Source: Polysphondylium violaceum
Lineage: Eukaryota > Evosea > Eumycetozoa > Dictyosteliales > Dictyosteliaceae
NCBI GenBank assembly: GCA_000277445.1
Contig: AJWJ01000081.1
Location: 1-61,181, forward strand
Direction: 5' to 3'
DNA length: 61,181 nt
The notes under the pieces were generated by a model that did not search any database, was not told where the DNA came from, and saw only the letters and a program-made list of their open reading frames with translations. The position numbers and the translations under genes are program-made. Position 1 is the stretch's first letter. Every line of letters starts with the position of its first letter. Of the stretch, positions 22,101-32,952 are shown one piece after another.

Positions 22101-25100
22101 ATGAAGGAAACTGTATTGGTTCAATTGTTTTGTCAAAATCTAACATCATTCATGTCTATCATTCAACCCTTGACACCCAAGTATTTGTCTGATAGCCAAG
22201 AGAGAAAATCATCTATTATTGAAAAGATTTGTTGTTTTAGACTGGTCGAAGCATTGTATCAGTCCCTTTCATCCACAATAATCAAGGATACTGTAAATCC
22301 ATACTTTTATGATAAACCCGATGCCAAAGGCACAGAGCTTACCGCTGCCATTATGAAAGCTGCACATTCTGCAAAATCTGAAAAACTTACTTCTGATGAC
22401 AAGTTTGTAACCAGACAGCTTTGTACTCTTTATCATAGTGCTGCCTATTGCGCTCTTGCTAGTGTTATTCTATGTACTCAAACTAAAGAAAACTTTTTCC
22501 ATGTATTCTTTTTCAAAGAAAACAAAGACAAAAATGAATATCTTTGGGAAAACATTGTAAACACTGAACTAGAGTATAAATTTGAACCAGAAACAAACTT
22601 TATCATAAACTACAACTCCCCACAATCTCTGTTTTCCAATGATTTACGTTATCTTTCAAGTCAATATTTAGTAGACAGTAGTTTATCTCAAGATTTCATT
22701 TCAAAATCATTTATTGAAGATGAAGATAAAGTTGTTGACAGCAATAATATTTTAATTGGTCAAAAAAACAACTCTATTACCGTAAATGAAATTGATACAG
22801 ATATAGAAATTGATCAAATTAATTCAAATCCTTCAATGATTGCTTTATTAAAGATTATAGATTACTATCAATTGAAATTTGTCTCTACGACCCCTACAAT
22901 TGGTGAACCTCAATTATCTGATATGCCAAAATGGATGACAGAAATCTACAACAAGATCAATGACTCTGATTTACATCCAAACATTATCATCTTTATGATA
23001 AAAATCATTATTAATAGACCTCAATACTTTGAAAGGTTTTACAAGTATTGGGTTCCAATTCTATTAGATTACGTAGTTTCCAAAAATACTGGTGGCTCTG
23101 GGTTCCATTATTTTATTAGAGATGTTTGTTTGATTCTCTTGTCTTGGCCAAATCTTTACAGTGTGTCTGATAAATTGCCAGTAGCATTTTCAACAAAACA
23201 ATTGATTAGTAAATTTATAAACTATCTATTCAAGAATTGTTATTGTTCCGACAGACGTATATTAAAGTCTAATCTAACAATTATTAAACAATTTACTGAG
23301 AACTGGAAAGGATTATTCACTATTGACCAATCGACCATTGTTGAATATCTTGTACAAAAAGGTGACTACAAGAGCAAGAGCAGACAAATTAAGACCACTG
23401 GTTTGGTCCTGTTGTCCATTATGCTTTGTAATGGAATTCCCGCCTTTGACGCTAGTAACCATGGCACTGGTGGACAAAGTGAATTTAAATTTTATCAAAT
23501 TCTCTTGGATAACCTTCAAGATTTCAAGGAATTGTATGACGCAACCTCTGAAGTTTGTGGTATGATTTTATTGTACAACTCTAAACATCAAATCCAATCA
23601 AATACGTTCCAACAAATGCTAAAGGATAAGATCAATACTCTACTGGCCAACAACGACTATCAACGTGTATTTAGTTGTCTCTATTTCATTGCACTCCATT
23701 ATCCAGGTTTTGTTGCCAGCTTTTATTCTAAAATATTTAATCTTTTACCTCAACTGACCAATGATATCCGTTCCATGGCATTGAATATTATCTCTTGGTG
23801 TAGTAATGATATTCCAGATTTATTCCAAAAGCTTAAATCTTGTAATTTGGATAATCTCATTCATATACGTGATGGTGATACTCAATTGGTGTTATTACAA
23901 ATCCTAAACAAGATTCTAACCAATCCAACAGTAGATTCCAGTCAAAAGCAACAATTGGTCAACTTGTTAAAAGAACAACATGGCCTATTGACGAGTAGTA
24001 CTACCAATGAACATTGTCGTTTACTCTATTATGAAATGATAATGTATATCTATCACCAAAACTTTAATGATGCCGATCAAGACAGAGATATCATTCTTTG
24101 TCTCTTGATTGGTCTTTCAGATGAAAGTGAGATGATTGGTAAAAAGTTGTTTGAATTTTGGGATAATGTAAATTCATCCAATCCAAGTACCATTGCAAGA
24201 ATTATTCAGTTATTCACTACAATGTATGCACCAGAGACTGAGGGTAAATGGTTGAGTAACAGTTGCTGTCTATTACTTTCTATTTGCAACAAATCACCAG
24301 ATTTCTCTAAACTTTTATTTGAAAAGCCACTCAGTGAATGTACATTTAAAGAAGTCGTATTGGACTCTTCTTGGCAAAATAGAACCTCTAATATGAATCC
24401 ATTGTTTAGTTCTTCTCAATATGGTCTTGATGGTGAATCTTCTCAAATTTCCTCTTCAATGATGATGGATCAAGATGAAATCCGTGCCACTCAAACCCCT
24501 CAATTCACATTGACTCAAACTGCTTTTAGAGAATTTTATCCCTCTAGTAATAGTCAATCTGTTGATTCAGATGTAACAATGTCTGTTTCCTCATCCTCTT
24601 CTCAAGGATCACAACGAAGCAATAGTAATGGTAAAAAGAAACAATTAAATGTAGTTGCTAGTGGAGACCTTAGATCAAACACCTATAATCAACTCAGAAA
24701 GAGATTTAAAAAGGTTGATGAAAGAGTACAAGATGGAAGAATTGCAGGCTTTGCAAGACTTCAAGTCATGCGTAATAAAGAGCGTGAATCTTTTCTCGAG
24801 AAATCCAAACAAGCCAGAGAAAACAAAATTACAATGATCCGTAAATATCGTTCAGGTGAATTGCCAGATATTCAAATTAAATCTCAAGATGTACTCAAAC
24901 CACTTTTAATTCTCTGTCAAAAGGACTCTAATATTGGTGTTTATATTTTTTCTTCCCTCTTTACTACAATCTACAAAAACTCTAAACAACAACAACAAAA
25001 AGATGAAATCAAACAAGCAATCTTTGAAATTGTTGATAAATGTAGATTTAATACCTCGTTGGTTTCTTGTCTTTTAAATATTTTTGAAAAGAATTTAGAT

Positions 25101-28100
25101 CTCTCCCCAACTTATGGTCAAATTACAAATATTGCTCTCAAAAGTAACAATCATCCAATGGCCATCATTTTAATTGAAAAACTATTAAATATAGTTTTAA
25201 ATAATAATAATAAGAAAAAGACTACCCCAGATGATAATCGTGTAATTGATGACGCATGGAATTCACTTAGAGAACTTTATAGAGCATTAAAGGAAGAAGA
25301 TATAATACTTGGTATATTGGAAAAACAATCTTCTACTTCAGAATATACAAAGAAAGCATTGGAATTTGAATTAAAAGGTGATTGGATTCAAATGTTAAAG
25401 ACCTATGATGAAGCCACATTAAAACTTGAAGAAGGGGCCATCACAAATATAACAGACGCTGAAACAAATTTATGGGAAAATGGTAGATTAGATTGTTTAA
25501 CCAAATTACGTAATTGGACACACTTGCGAGATAATTTCAATGCATATTATCCAAATCCAATGACGATATTTGAAGACTATAATCAAAGAGAAACTCTATT
25601 CCACTATTTCCTCCAATATCATCTCAAAGTCAAAGAAAATTGGCCATCTCTTTATCAATTTATATCTTCACTTAATCTTGAACAATATCAATTTCTCGAG
25701 ACCAAGTTTCCAGGTGAATTGGCTTTCTTGGAAATCACAAGATCAGATCATAACAAAGCTCAATATTATATCCAAAAATTCTATCAAACATTTAAAGAAC
25801 AATGGGCCTCATCTCATCCACTTGCCATTGCATCTAGACATAAAATCCTTCAACCCATTCAAAAGATTGTAGAGATTGAAGAATTCCTTTCATTATCTTT
25901 GTTTTCAATCAATAGCGATGTTACAATCAACACCAATCAATTAAATAGTTTATTAAAGCAATGGAAGCATCGTTATCCATCGCTAATGGATGACATTGAA
26001 GTATGGGATGATATTGTATCGTTTAGATCTGTTTTGTTGGAAAAAATTTATGAAAGATTTACTACATCTTTTGCCAATATCGAGTCAAAGAATCAAGATC
26101 AAGAATCTATTGTCAACAAGGTAAAGAGTACATTGATTCAAGAAAGAGCTGAACTCTATCACAAGATGTCCAAAGGAGCTAGAAAGTTGGGCAACGTGGT
26201 GGTATCTGAATCATATTTCCGTTTATCTGTTAAATCTTATCCCAAGACAAAAGATAATGATCTTGCCTTCCCATTGGTTAGTTCATTGTTAAATATCTAT
26301 TGCATGAAAGCCAAAAATTCACCCTCTCCTATGGAGACTTTGGATCGTTTTGTAAAGGCATTAAAGTTTATCGACTCTAAAAAAGATGACGAAACCATTG
26401 CTAGCTCTAAACAAAACCTTCAAAAATATCTCATGATGAATGGTGATATCCTCTGGGAACTCTATCAATTGGATAGAAAATTAGGTTCTGAACTAGTCTC
26501 TGACTCTATAAAAAAGAATCAAATTGGTGGATCTCTATCATCAACCTCTGTAAATAGACTCCGTGATGAATTATTTTCCCTTACATTTAAATCTTTTAGT
26601 GAATCTATTTCATTGTCAAATGAAAACAAAAAAGATCAACATGTTGATAAAAAGCACAAGAGTGCCAATCTTAAATTTGCCAATTTCTGTGATAATGTAC
26701 TAAGAGATAAACAATCAACTCAAAGTAATTCTATATTTAGTGTAGACTCTGAAAATATTCAATTGGCCAAATCAACCATTAGATCTACTTTGGAGGCTAT
26801 TAGAGAAGAAATACCAGGAGCCATTGACAAATTCCCTCGTCTTTTGGAATTGCTTCAACAATTTGATAAATCTTTGGAAATCATCACCGAGTTTAAAGAA
26901 TTGATTTCCACAATCCCAAGTTGGATGTTTATTAGATGGATTAGTCAAATGTTCCCCTATCTTGAGTTACCACAAGGACCTCTTGTTCTTCCAATTCTCT
27001 TGGAAATTGCCAAATACTATCCACAGGCCATTTATTTCCCATACAAAATTAGCAGTGAACAATTTACACCAGTTGCATTGAAATTAAGTTTACCTCTTTC
27101 CAATCTCTTGCAACATCCACTCTTGGACTCACTCATTCAAGAATTCCTCAGACTTACTCATCCAGAACATAGATTCAAAGACTACATGGAAGAAATGAAA
27201 GCACTTTTGAAAATGGCACCAATCAATTCTCAGTTGATTTGTAAATTGGGTACCGAAATCTATAATGATTGCTTTAATCAAAAGACTGTCAAAGGTGAAT
27301 ATAATCTTAAGTTTGCCAAAGAATGGGAAGCCAAGTTTATTCAACACTTTGGTGCCGATGGATCCAAAACACTTAAAATGGATGTAAAGAAACTCGTCGA
27401 AGTTGTAGGTGAAATGTCTGCCAATATGAATAAAGCCATGAAACCAACATCAACCGCCTCGATGAAACTCAAAGACTTTAGTTTTCGGTTGGCCGAGTTT
27501 GATAAATCAAACTTTTCCTCTTCTCAAGAGATGGAAATACCAGGACAATATAGTGGAGTTGGCAAACCACAACCAGATACTCACATCAAGATATCTTCGT
27601 TTGACACCAATATTCTTGTCATGGGTTCTCTTAGAAAACCAAAGCGTATTAAAATTCATGGTAATGATGAAAAAGACTATCCATTCCTTATCAAAGGTGG
27701 TGAAGATCTTCGTCTGGATCAAAGAATTCAACAACTCTTTAGAGTTATGAATGAGATTCTTGGTAGAGATACTGCTGCCAGCAAAAGAGGATTACGTGTA
27801 ACCACCTATCAAGTGGTTCCAATGACTAGCAAAGTGGGTATTATCGAATGGATCAATGATACTAAACCACTCCGTGAAATTTTAGAAGAACAACTCGCAA
27901 TCCAAACTAAAATGCCACGTTCTCAAGTATCCATCTCTCGTCTAGAATCGACCAAAATCCACAATGACTGGATTCAAGAGTTTTCAAAGTACCTCAAAGG
28001 TGGAGCAGCTGCCGGTCCTCTTTATCAACAAATGTTTATTCATGCCAATCGTGATAACGCTGTTAAAAAACTTGATCGTCAACATGCCCGTATCCCTGCC

Positions 28101-28841
28101 GATCTCCTACAAAAAGGAATTTGGGCCCTCTCATCATCTCCTGAATCCTATCTCTTTATTAGAAACTCTTTTGCTCGTTCATTGGCAGCATTTTCCATTT
28201 GCTCCTATATCATTGGTATTGGTGATCGTCATTTGGAAAACTTTTTAATTAGTCAAAAGGATGGTAGATTGATTGGTATTGATTTTGGTCATGCTTTTGG
28301 TACAGCCACTCAGTTTCTACCTATTCCCGAATTGATGCCATTCCGTCTCACTCGTCAATTCACTAGTTTCCTCGCACCCCTTGAATCGGTTGGTCTTCTC
28401 AATCACAGCATGACCTATACACTTGGTGCTCTAGAGTCCAACAAAGATATTCTCTTGTCCACTATGGATGTATTTGTCAAAGAACCTCTATTGGATTGGA
28501 GTAAGCTCGCCAATAGATTGGTCAAGGAGCAAGGCAAACACCCCAAAGACACCAAAAACGAATGGTTCCCAAAACAAAAAGTTGCGCTCGCTAAAAAGAA
28601 ATTGGAAATGTATAACCCTGCCTACATCACCCTCGAAGAACTCGCCGGCTCTGTTCACAATGGTCTTGCCTATGACTCTGCTCTCCAACTCATCACCAAA
28701 GGTGACATCAAATACAATATTAGGGCCAAAGTAAACAAAGTTTGCTCTTCTGTCAAAGAGCAAGTCGATTGTTTGATTGACCAAGCCAGCGACCCAAATA
28801 TCCTCTCTAGAACCTGGGTTGGTTGGAATGGTGCTTTGTAA
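16170..28841 (+). CDS. dnapkcs: DNA-dependent protein kinase catalytic subunit (DNA-PKcs)
   Basis: Four exons: 16170-17461, 17521-21355, 21418-21678, 21744-28841, with introns of 59, 62 and 65 nt; 4161 aa, close to the human protein. It is a PIKK kinase that acts with Ku at double-strand breaks in non-homologous end joining. Most of it is HEAT-like helical repeat. At about residues 2708-2723 the stretch IRATQ ... FTLTQTA matches the autophosphorylation (ABCDE) cluster of human DNA-PKcs, followed by the family signature GELPDIQIK. The FAT region precedes the kinase domain, which has IGIGDRHLENF (catalytic loop), GIDFGHAFG and the typical LMPFRLTRQF. The FATC end reads QASDPNILSRTWVGW; the final residues NGAL differ from the family's aromatic/Met end. 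Asn runs and Asp/Glu inserts are local. It looks intact. Confidence 0.97.
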
Positions 28842-28946
28842 AATCATCATCGTATCATCATTATCATCATTATTATAACAATCTATTTTTCAGTCAGTTC
28901 TGTCAGCCAATCTTTTGTTTCCTCTTTTTATAATAATAAAATAACA

Positions 28947-29132
28947 ATGGTCAGTCTTTTACTAGTGATCGAGATCTTTTATTTGTTTAGAATTTTTTTT
29001 GCGATATTTTCTAATATTTCACATTTGGCCCCAAAAAGAATTTATAAATGTTTTTTTTCAATTTTAGCAGTGTCACTTTTTGTTTTCCCTCTTGTCATTC
29101 TTTATATCACACAGAGTGAATTTGAAAATTAA
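28947..29132 (+). CDS. Possible small hydrophobic protein (61 aa)
   Basis: ATG in good context (AATAAAATAACAATGG) opens 61 codons rich in Ile, Leu, Phe and Val, with two potential membrane segments (about residues 1-22 and 32-54). It lies about 105 bp after the DNA-PKcs stop and 65 bp before the next reading frame. It could be a real micro-membrane protein, an upstream reading frame in the leader of the next gene, or chance. No homology recognised. Confidence 0.3.
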   Translation: MVSLLLVIEIFYLFRIFFAIFSNISHLAPKRIYKCFFSILAVSLFVFPLVILYITQSEFEN

Positions 29133-29197
29133 ACAATATAAAATGGCCCTTGCATTCATTATTTTGGATATCTCTCGCTTTGTGCTTTGTAGCAATA

Positions 29198-29827
29198 ATG
29201 GACAACCAATACAATTTAACAAGTAATAATCATATTTATGCAAGTTTGGATAAATTTTGTAATTTCAATTCATCAACAAATAGTAGTTTTAGTAATGATC
29301 TTTTAAAAAGTAGTAATAACTATAGAGATGATAGTTATTATATGATCAATTTCTATAATAATCACCAAGGTTTAGAGACCACGAGTATGTCTACTCCCAT
29401 GCTTTTAAATTCCAACGAGTCGTTATATCAACATTTTAGTCAACAACTTTCTTTCAACAATGCACAAAATCAAGTTGAAGAAGATGAAAACTACATGCCT
29501 ACTCCTCTCATCCGCTTTGAATTTGATAACCTGCATTATCGCACAGAACCTATTAGCTGTGAACATTATTATATCAATACAGATTATGATCCAAGTAGAG
29601 TGGACTTTGATGAGGAATATGATATAGCTCCAACCCCAGTCTTATCTTTCGAGAATTTATCCTGTTTGAGTACCATTCATGCTGAACAAAAACAATTTAT
29701 AGAATCTCAATGTAGTTTTGATGATCAAAATAATGACGAAGATCCCTTGGCTCCAACTGAATATTGCTCCTCCCCTTGTCCCTTCTCATCATCATTGGAA
29801 TCTAGTCTAGAGTATTCATTTTTTTAA
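29198..29827 (+). CDS. Acidic disordered hypothetical protein with PTP-F repeats
   Basis: Single exon of 209 aa starting MDNQYNLTSN. It is rich in Asp, Glu, Asn, Ser and Tyr and has no membrane or enzyme motif. Two copies of a short acidic motif are visible: MPTPLIRFEF and APTPVLSFEN; MSTPMLL and APTEYC may be degenerate copies. Such short linear repeats often serve as docking sites for a kinase, phosphatase or transcription partner, but none can be named. A 27-codon reading frame starting at the ATG at 29143 runs past this gene's start in another frame (ending 29226) and could limit its translation. Family not recognised. Confidence 0.5.
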   Translation: MDNQYNLTSNNHIYASLDKFCNFNSSTNSSFSNDLLKSSNNYRDDSYYMINFYNNHQGLETTSMSTPMLLNSNESLYQHFSQQLSFNNAQNQVEEDENYMPTPLIRFEFDNLHYRTEPISCEHYYINTDYDPSRVDFDEEYDIAPTPVLSFENLSCLSTIHAEQKQFIESQCSFDDQNNDEDPLAPTEYCSSPCPFSSSLESSLEYSFF

Positions 29828-30416
29828 TCAATAGTTCTACTTTTCTAAAAAGGAATCCTAACCTCAAACTCGGTGTAAAAGATTAAATTGCAATATTTTA
29901 ATATAACGATATACGAAAAATAAAAAGACAAATACCTACATGATTGTTTATCACAGTGTACATCTCATAGTATAGTTTAATCTGGCTAATTATATTGTGA
30001 TATTAAAAATAAAAATGAACAATTTTTATCCTGACTATTTAATCTTTAAGATAGTAAATGAATTTTATTTTTACTAATTAATACCTATTAATAGAGACAA
30101 TAAAATGGATGCACCTAAAAAAGATAATAAAAGGAATCAGGAAACTAACCCTGAGTTAGAAAGATTCAAAGAAGGAGATCCAATGGAGTAATTGAAGTTA
30201 TTTTAGTGGCAATATTCAAACTAGTGAGATTGAATCTGCCTATTCAGAATTCAAGATTCGCGAATGATTTTACATAATCGTAAAAGAATAGAAGTTTAAT
30301 GGTGGTCAAATGTAATTTAAAAGGTTGAATTTCACTCCGAAATAAAATAGTAATACTCATAGATACTTGACCAAGAAAGTTATGAATTCTTATCAGCAGA
30401 TAAACAATATTTTTGT
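29828..30416. other. Spacer with one mini reading frame
   Basis: AT-rich spacer between convergent reading frames. An ATG at 30105 in good context (AATAAAATGG) opens a 28-codon hydrophilic peptide (MDAPKKDNKRN ... EGDPME). If the 19 nt GTAATTG ... TTTTAG right after it were removed, the frame would run on for another 20 codons, but that is far shorter than any other intron here. No other feature is seen. Confidence 0.3.
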
Positions 30417-32045
30417 TTATTTATGAAAATCTTCAAAAGTTTTAATAGACTCCTCTTCACAAGAGGCGTGAATGAGTGAACTTGAACTTGATGGTTCATC
30501 GTCTTCCATTTTCAATGTTTTTTTGTTTTGTTTTAATAGATTATAAAACACCATTAGAAAACAAGATAAGCCAAGCACAAAAACGGGGAGTATAGTTGGA
30601 AGTAACCAATCTGTGATTATTTGTTTGGGCACGTGTTCTTTACAGATCAAAGCTGTGAATCCGGGTACTTGTGGATCAACAATAATTGAGAAATCTGGTC
30701 TAAAAGTGACATTGTTTTTCCATGGCTCTAATAGCACGTAAAAGTTGGCTTCGCCTTTGGATTGGAGTACTGGATCTTCTTTTAAATCATAGGCACACAC
30801 TTGTGGTAATCCATCTGCTATACAATTGCTATAAAATCTTCCATACAAAGAGGTATTGTTTCTATTTACCGATACCCATCTAATATCATTTCTACTGTTT
30901 CCTCTGCCAAATTTAAAATAAATCTCTGAAGGGTCACATTCAGACGAAGGCACAGAGACGGTTTTGATATTGATGGCAAGATTGAATCGATTATCTTGTT
31001 TCTCTAGTGGCAAACCAGAAAGTGTCACAGATATTTGTATGGTGTCTTTATTCAACTCTGCAGACACGCCGCCAAAACTAAGATTCTTTTCATCGGGTAC
31101 CCTATAAAAAGATATGCTTGCCTCTGCTTCTTTGGACTTTAAATTATAGACTATGGTATCGGAGTCGGGATTTGACACGATCCACTCTGGGGAATCAAAT
31201 ACTTTGTAGGTTCTAAACTCTTCTATATCCCTGTTGTATATATTTAGTGATTTAAAAGTTATGATCCAGTACAGATCTTTATCGGCATAGTAGGTAAACG
31301 AAGGACTGGTGACATTGGTCGTGTAGTTTGTCGGCGACGATATGACATTGTTGCACAGCGGACCTCCTCTTGTGAGATTGCGATAACACTGACACACACC
31401 ATACTGACACAGGCCATGATCGTTGCACGATACCACACTGCCAGGACAATGGGCAGAGTCTATAAATAAAAAGTAATTGTTGAATGTCGCCAACACTTTA
31501 TCGACAATGATATAGATGGGTTGAGAATGAAATATCAACTCTTGCATGGGGAACTCTGGAACGTCTGGTTGACACACTATGGTGCTACCGTTGCTTTGTA
31601 GCGATAGCTTTGTACATTTCATCTTGCTAACATAGACATCTATTTTTGATGAATCATTTCCAAAGTTTTTACCAATAATAGTGATGTTTTCATACGGATA
31701 TCCCTGTACTGGATAAAATATCTCTGGTAGTATAGGGTGGTCAGGATTGACCCAATCCTTTACAACATCAGGTACAATATCAAATACATATTTTTGTAAA
31801 TCTGCATCAAATGAACTACCCGCTGATAAAGGTTTAAATGCCTTTGATGGTATTTCTGTTGAATCTATTGTTTTATATTTTTATTATTATTAATATTTTA
31901 TTACTATATTTATATAGTAATGTATAGATATTGTTATTTTACCTGAATTTCCGCTATTAATATTACTAGTGGCTGTACAAGGTGTCGTAGTAATTAAAAT
32001 TGATAAAAAAAAGACTAAAAATAAATATATATTCCTTCTTATCAT
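30417..32045 (-). CDS. Short IPT/EGF type I membrane protein (comC/tgr-like family)
   Basis: Two exons, 32045-31943 and 31864-30417 (78-nt intron), 516 aa. Exon 1 is almost wholly a signal peptide (MIRRNIYLFLVFFLSILI). After a short linker comes one IPT/TIG-like fold (GYPYENITIIGKNFG). Next is an EGF-like module (CNDHGLCQYGVCQCY), then a long beta-rich extracellular region with several N-glycosylation sites, a membrane span (LLPTILPVFVLGLSCFLMVF) and a cytosolic tail with a Ser run. Domain order and the region after EGF resemble the larger gene at 53-57 kb, but the N-terminal repeat part is missing. The family serves cell-surface recognition or adhesion in dictyostelids; its role here is inferred. 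The start is fixed by the signal peptide. Confidence 0.82.
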
Positions 32046-32952
32046 TCTAAGTATGGTATGTATATATGTAAAGGTTGTGTTTAGATAAATAGGTAAATTT
32101 GAAACAAATACTGTTTTGGTAAGTTGGGTTTTTTTCTTTGCTCGAGTAAATATATATAATGGATAAATCGGTCGTTGATATAAAATATCTATATTGCTAT
32201 ATTTATATAAAAAAATATCTATGATTATTATTATTACTATTTAATTGGTAACATATAAACATCTGTAATAGGATTGATTTTAAAAAAATATTTTTTATTT
32301 TTATATATTATATTATTATATTATTATTATTTATATTTATTTGTATATAAAGTGTGGGATTGATTGGGAATAAAGAAAAAAAAAAGTATTGTTGAGAATT
32401 TTGTGTGTGATTGGAAATATTTCAACACCAAAGGAGGGGTTGAAAAATTAAAAAAAAAAAAAAAAAACTAAAAATAAAATAGTCAATTTCATCGATCCAT
32501 GTGAGTTTAAACAGGCAGTGTTTTTTGTTGAATTTACAATGAATGACATTTTAATCAAGTTTAAACAACATCAATAAACGTTTAAATACACAAGTAACAA
32601 TAGCCGTTAGTTGTAATAATCATCGATATATCGCCAATCATATGATTACTCGACCGTGATATTAGTGTATGATATTTCTTTTGACATTAAATAATGATGG
32701 TCCTTCACTTATCCACTCATTACTTGCAACAAAGTGTTCCCAAATACATGTCTTTCTACACCCAAACAATCTATGAAATCATATAAAAACAATTATTTAT
32801 ACAAATGTGTGTGTGAAGGGATATGAAAAAAAAATAAAATTTTTTTTGAATTTTTTTGAATTTTTTTTACAAAAAAATCAAAGCGCCAATATTTTCAACT
32901 TCTGATCGAATCAATTTATATATAATTATTATTATTAATAGTTATTAATAGT
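32046..32952. promoter_or_regulatory. Divergent promoter region (IPT/EGF gene and TAF5)
   Basis: About 900 bp of AT-rich DNA with an A run at 32450-32467 and repeated TTTTTTTGAA units near 32840-32865. Short palindromes CGATATATCG and AATCATATGATT lie near 32623-32647. The 5' leaders of both genes must lie here. Nothing else is recognisable. Confidence 0.35.
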
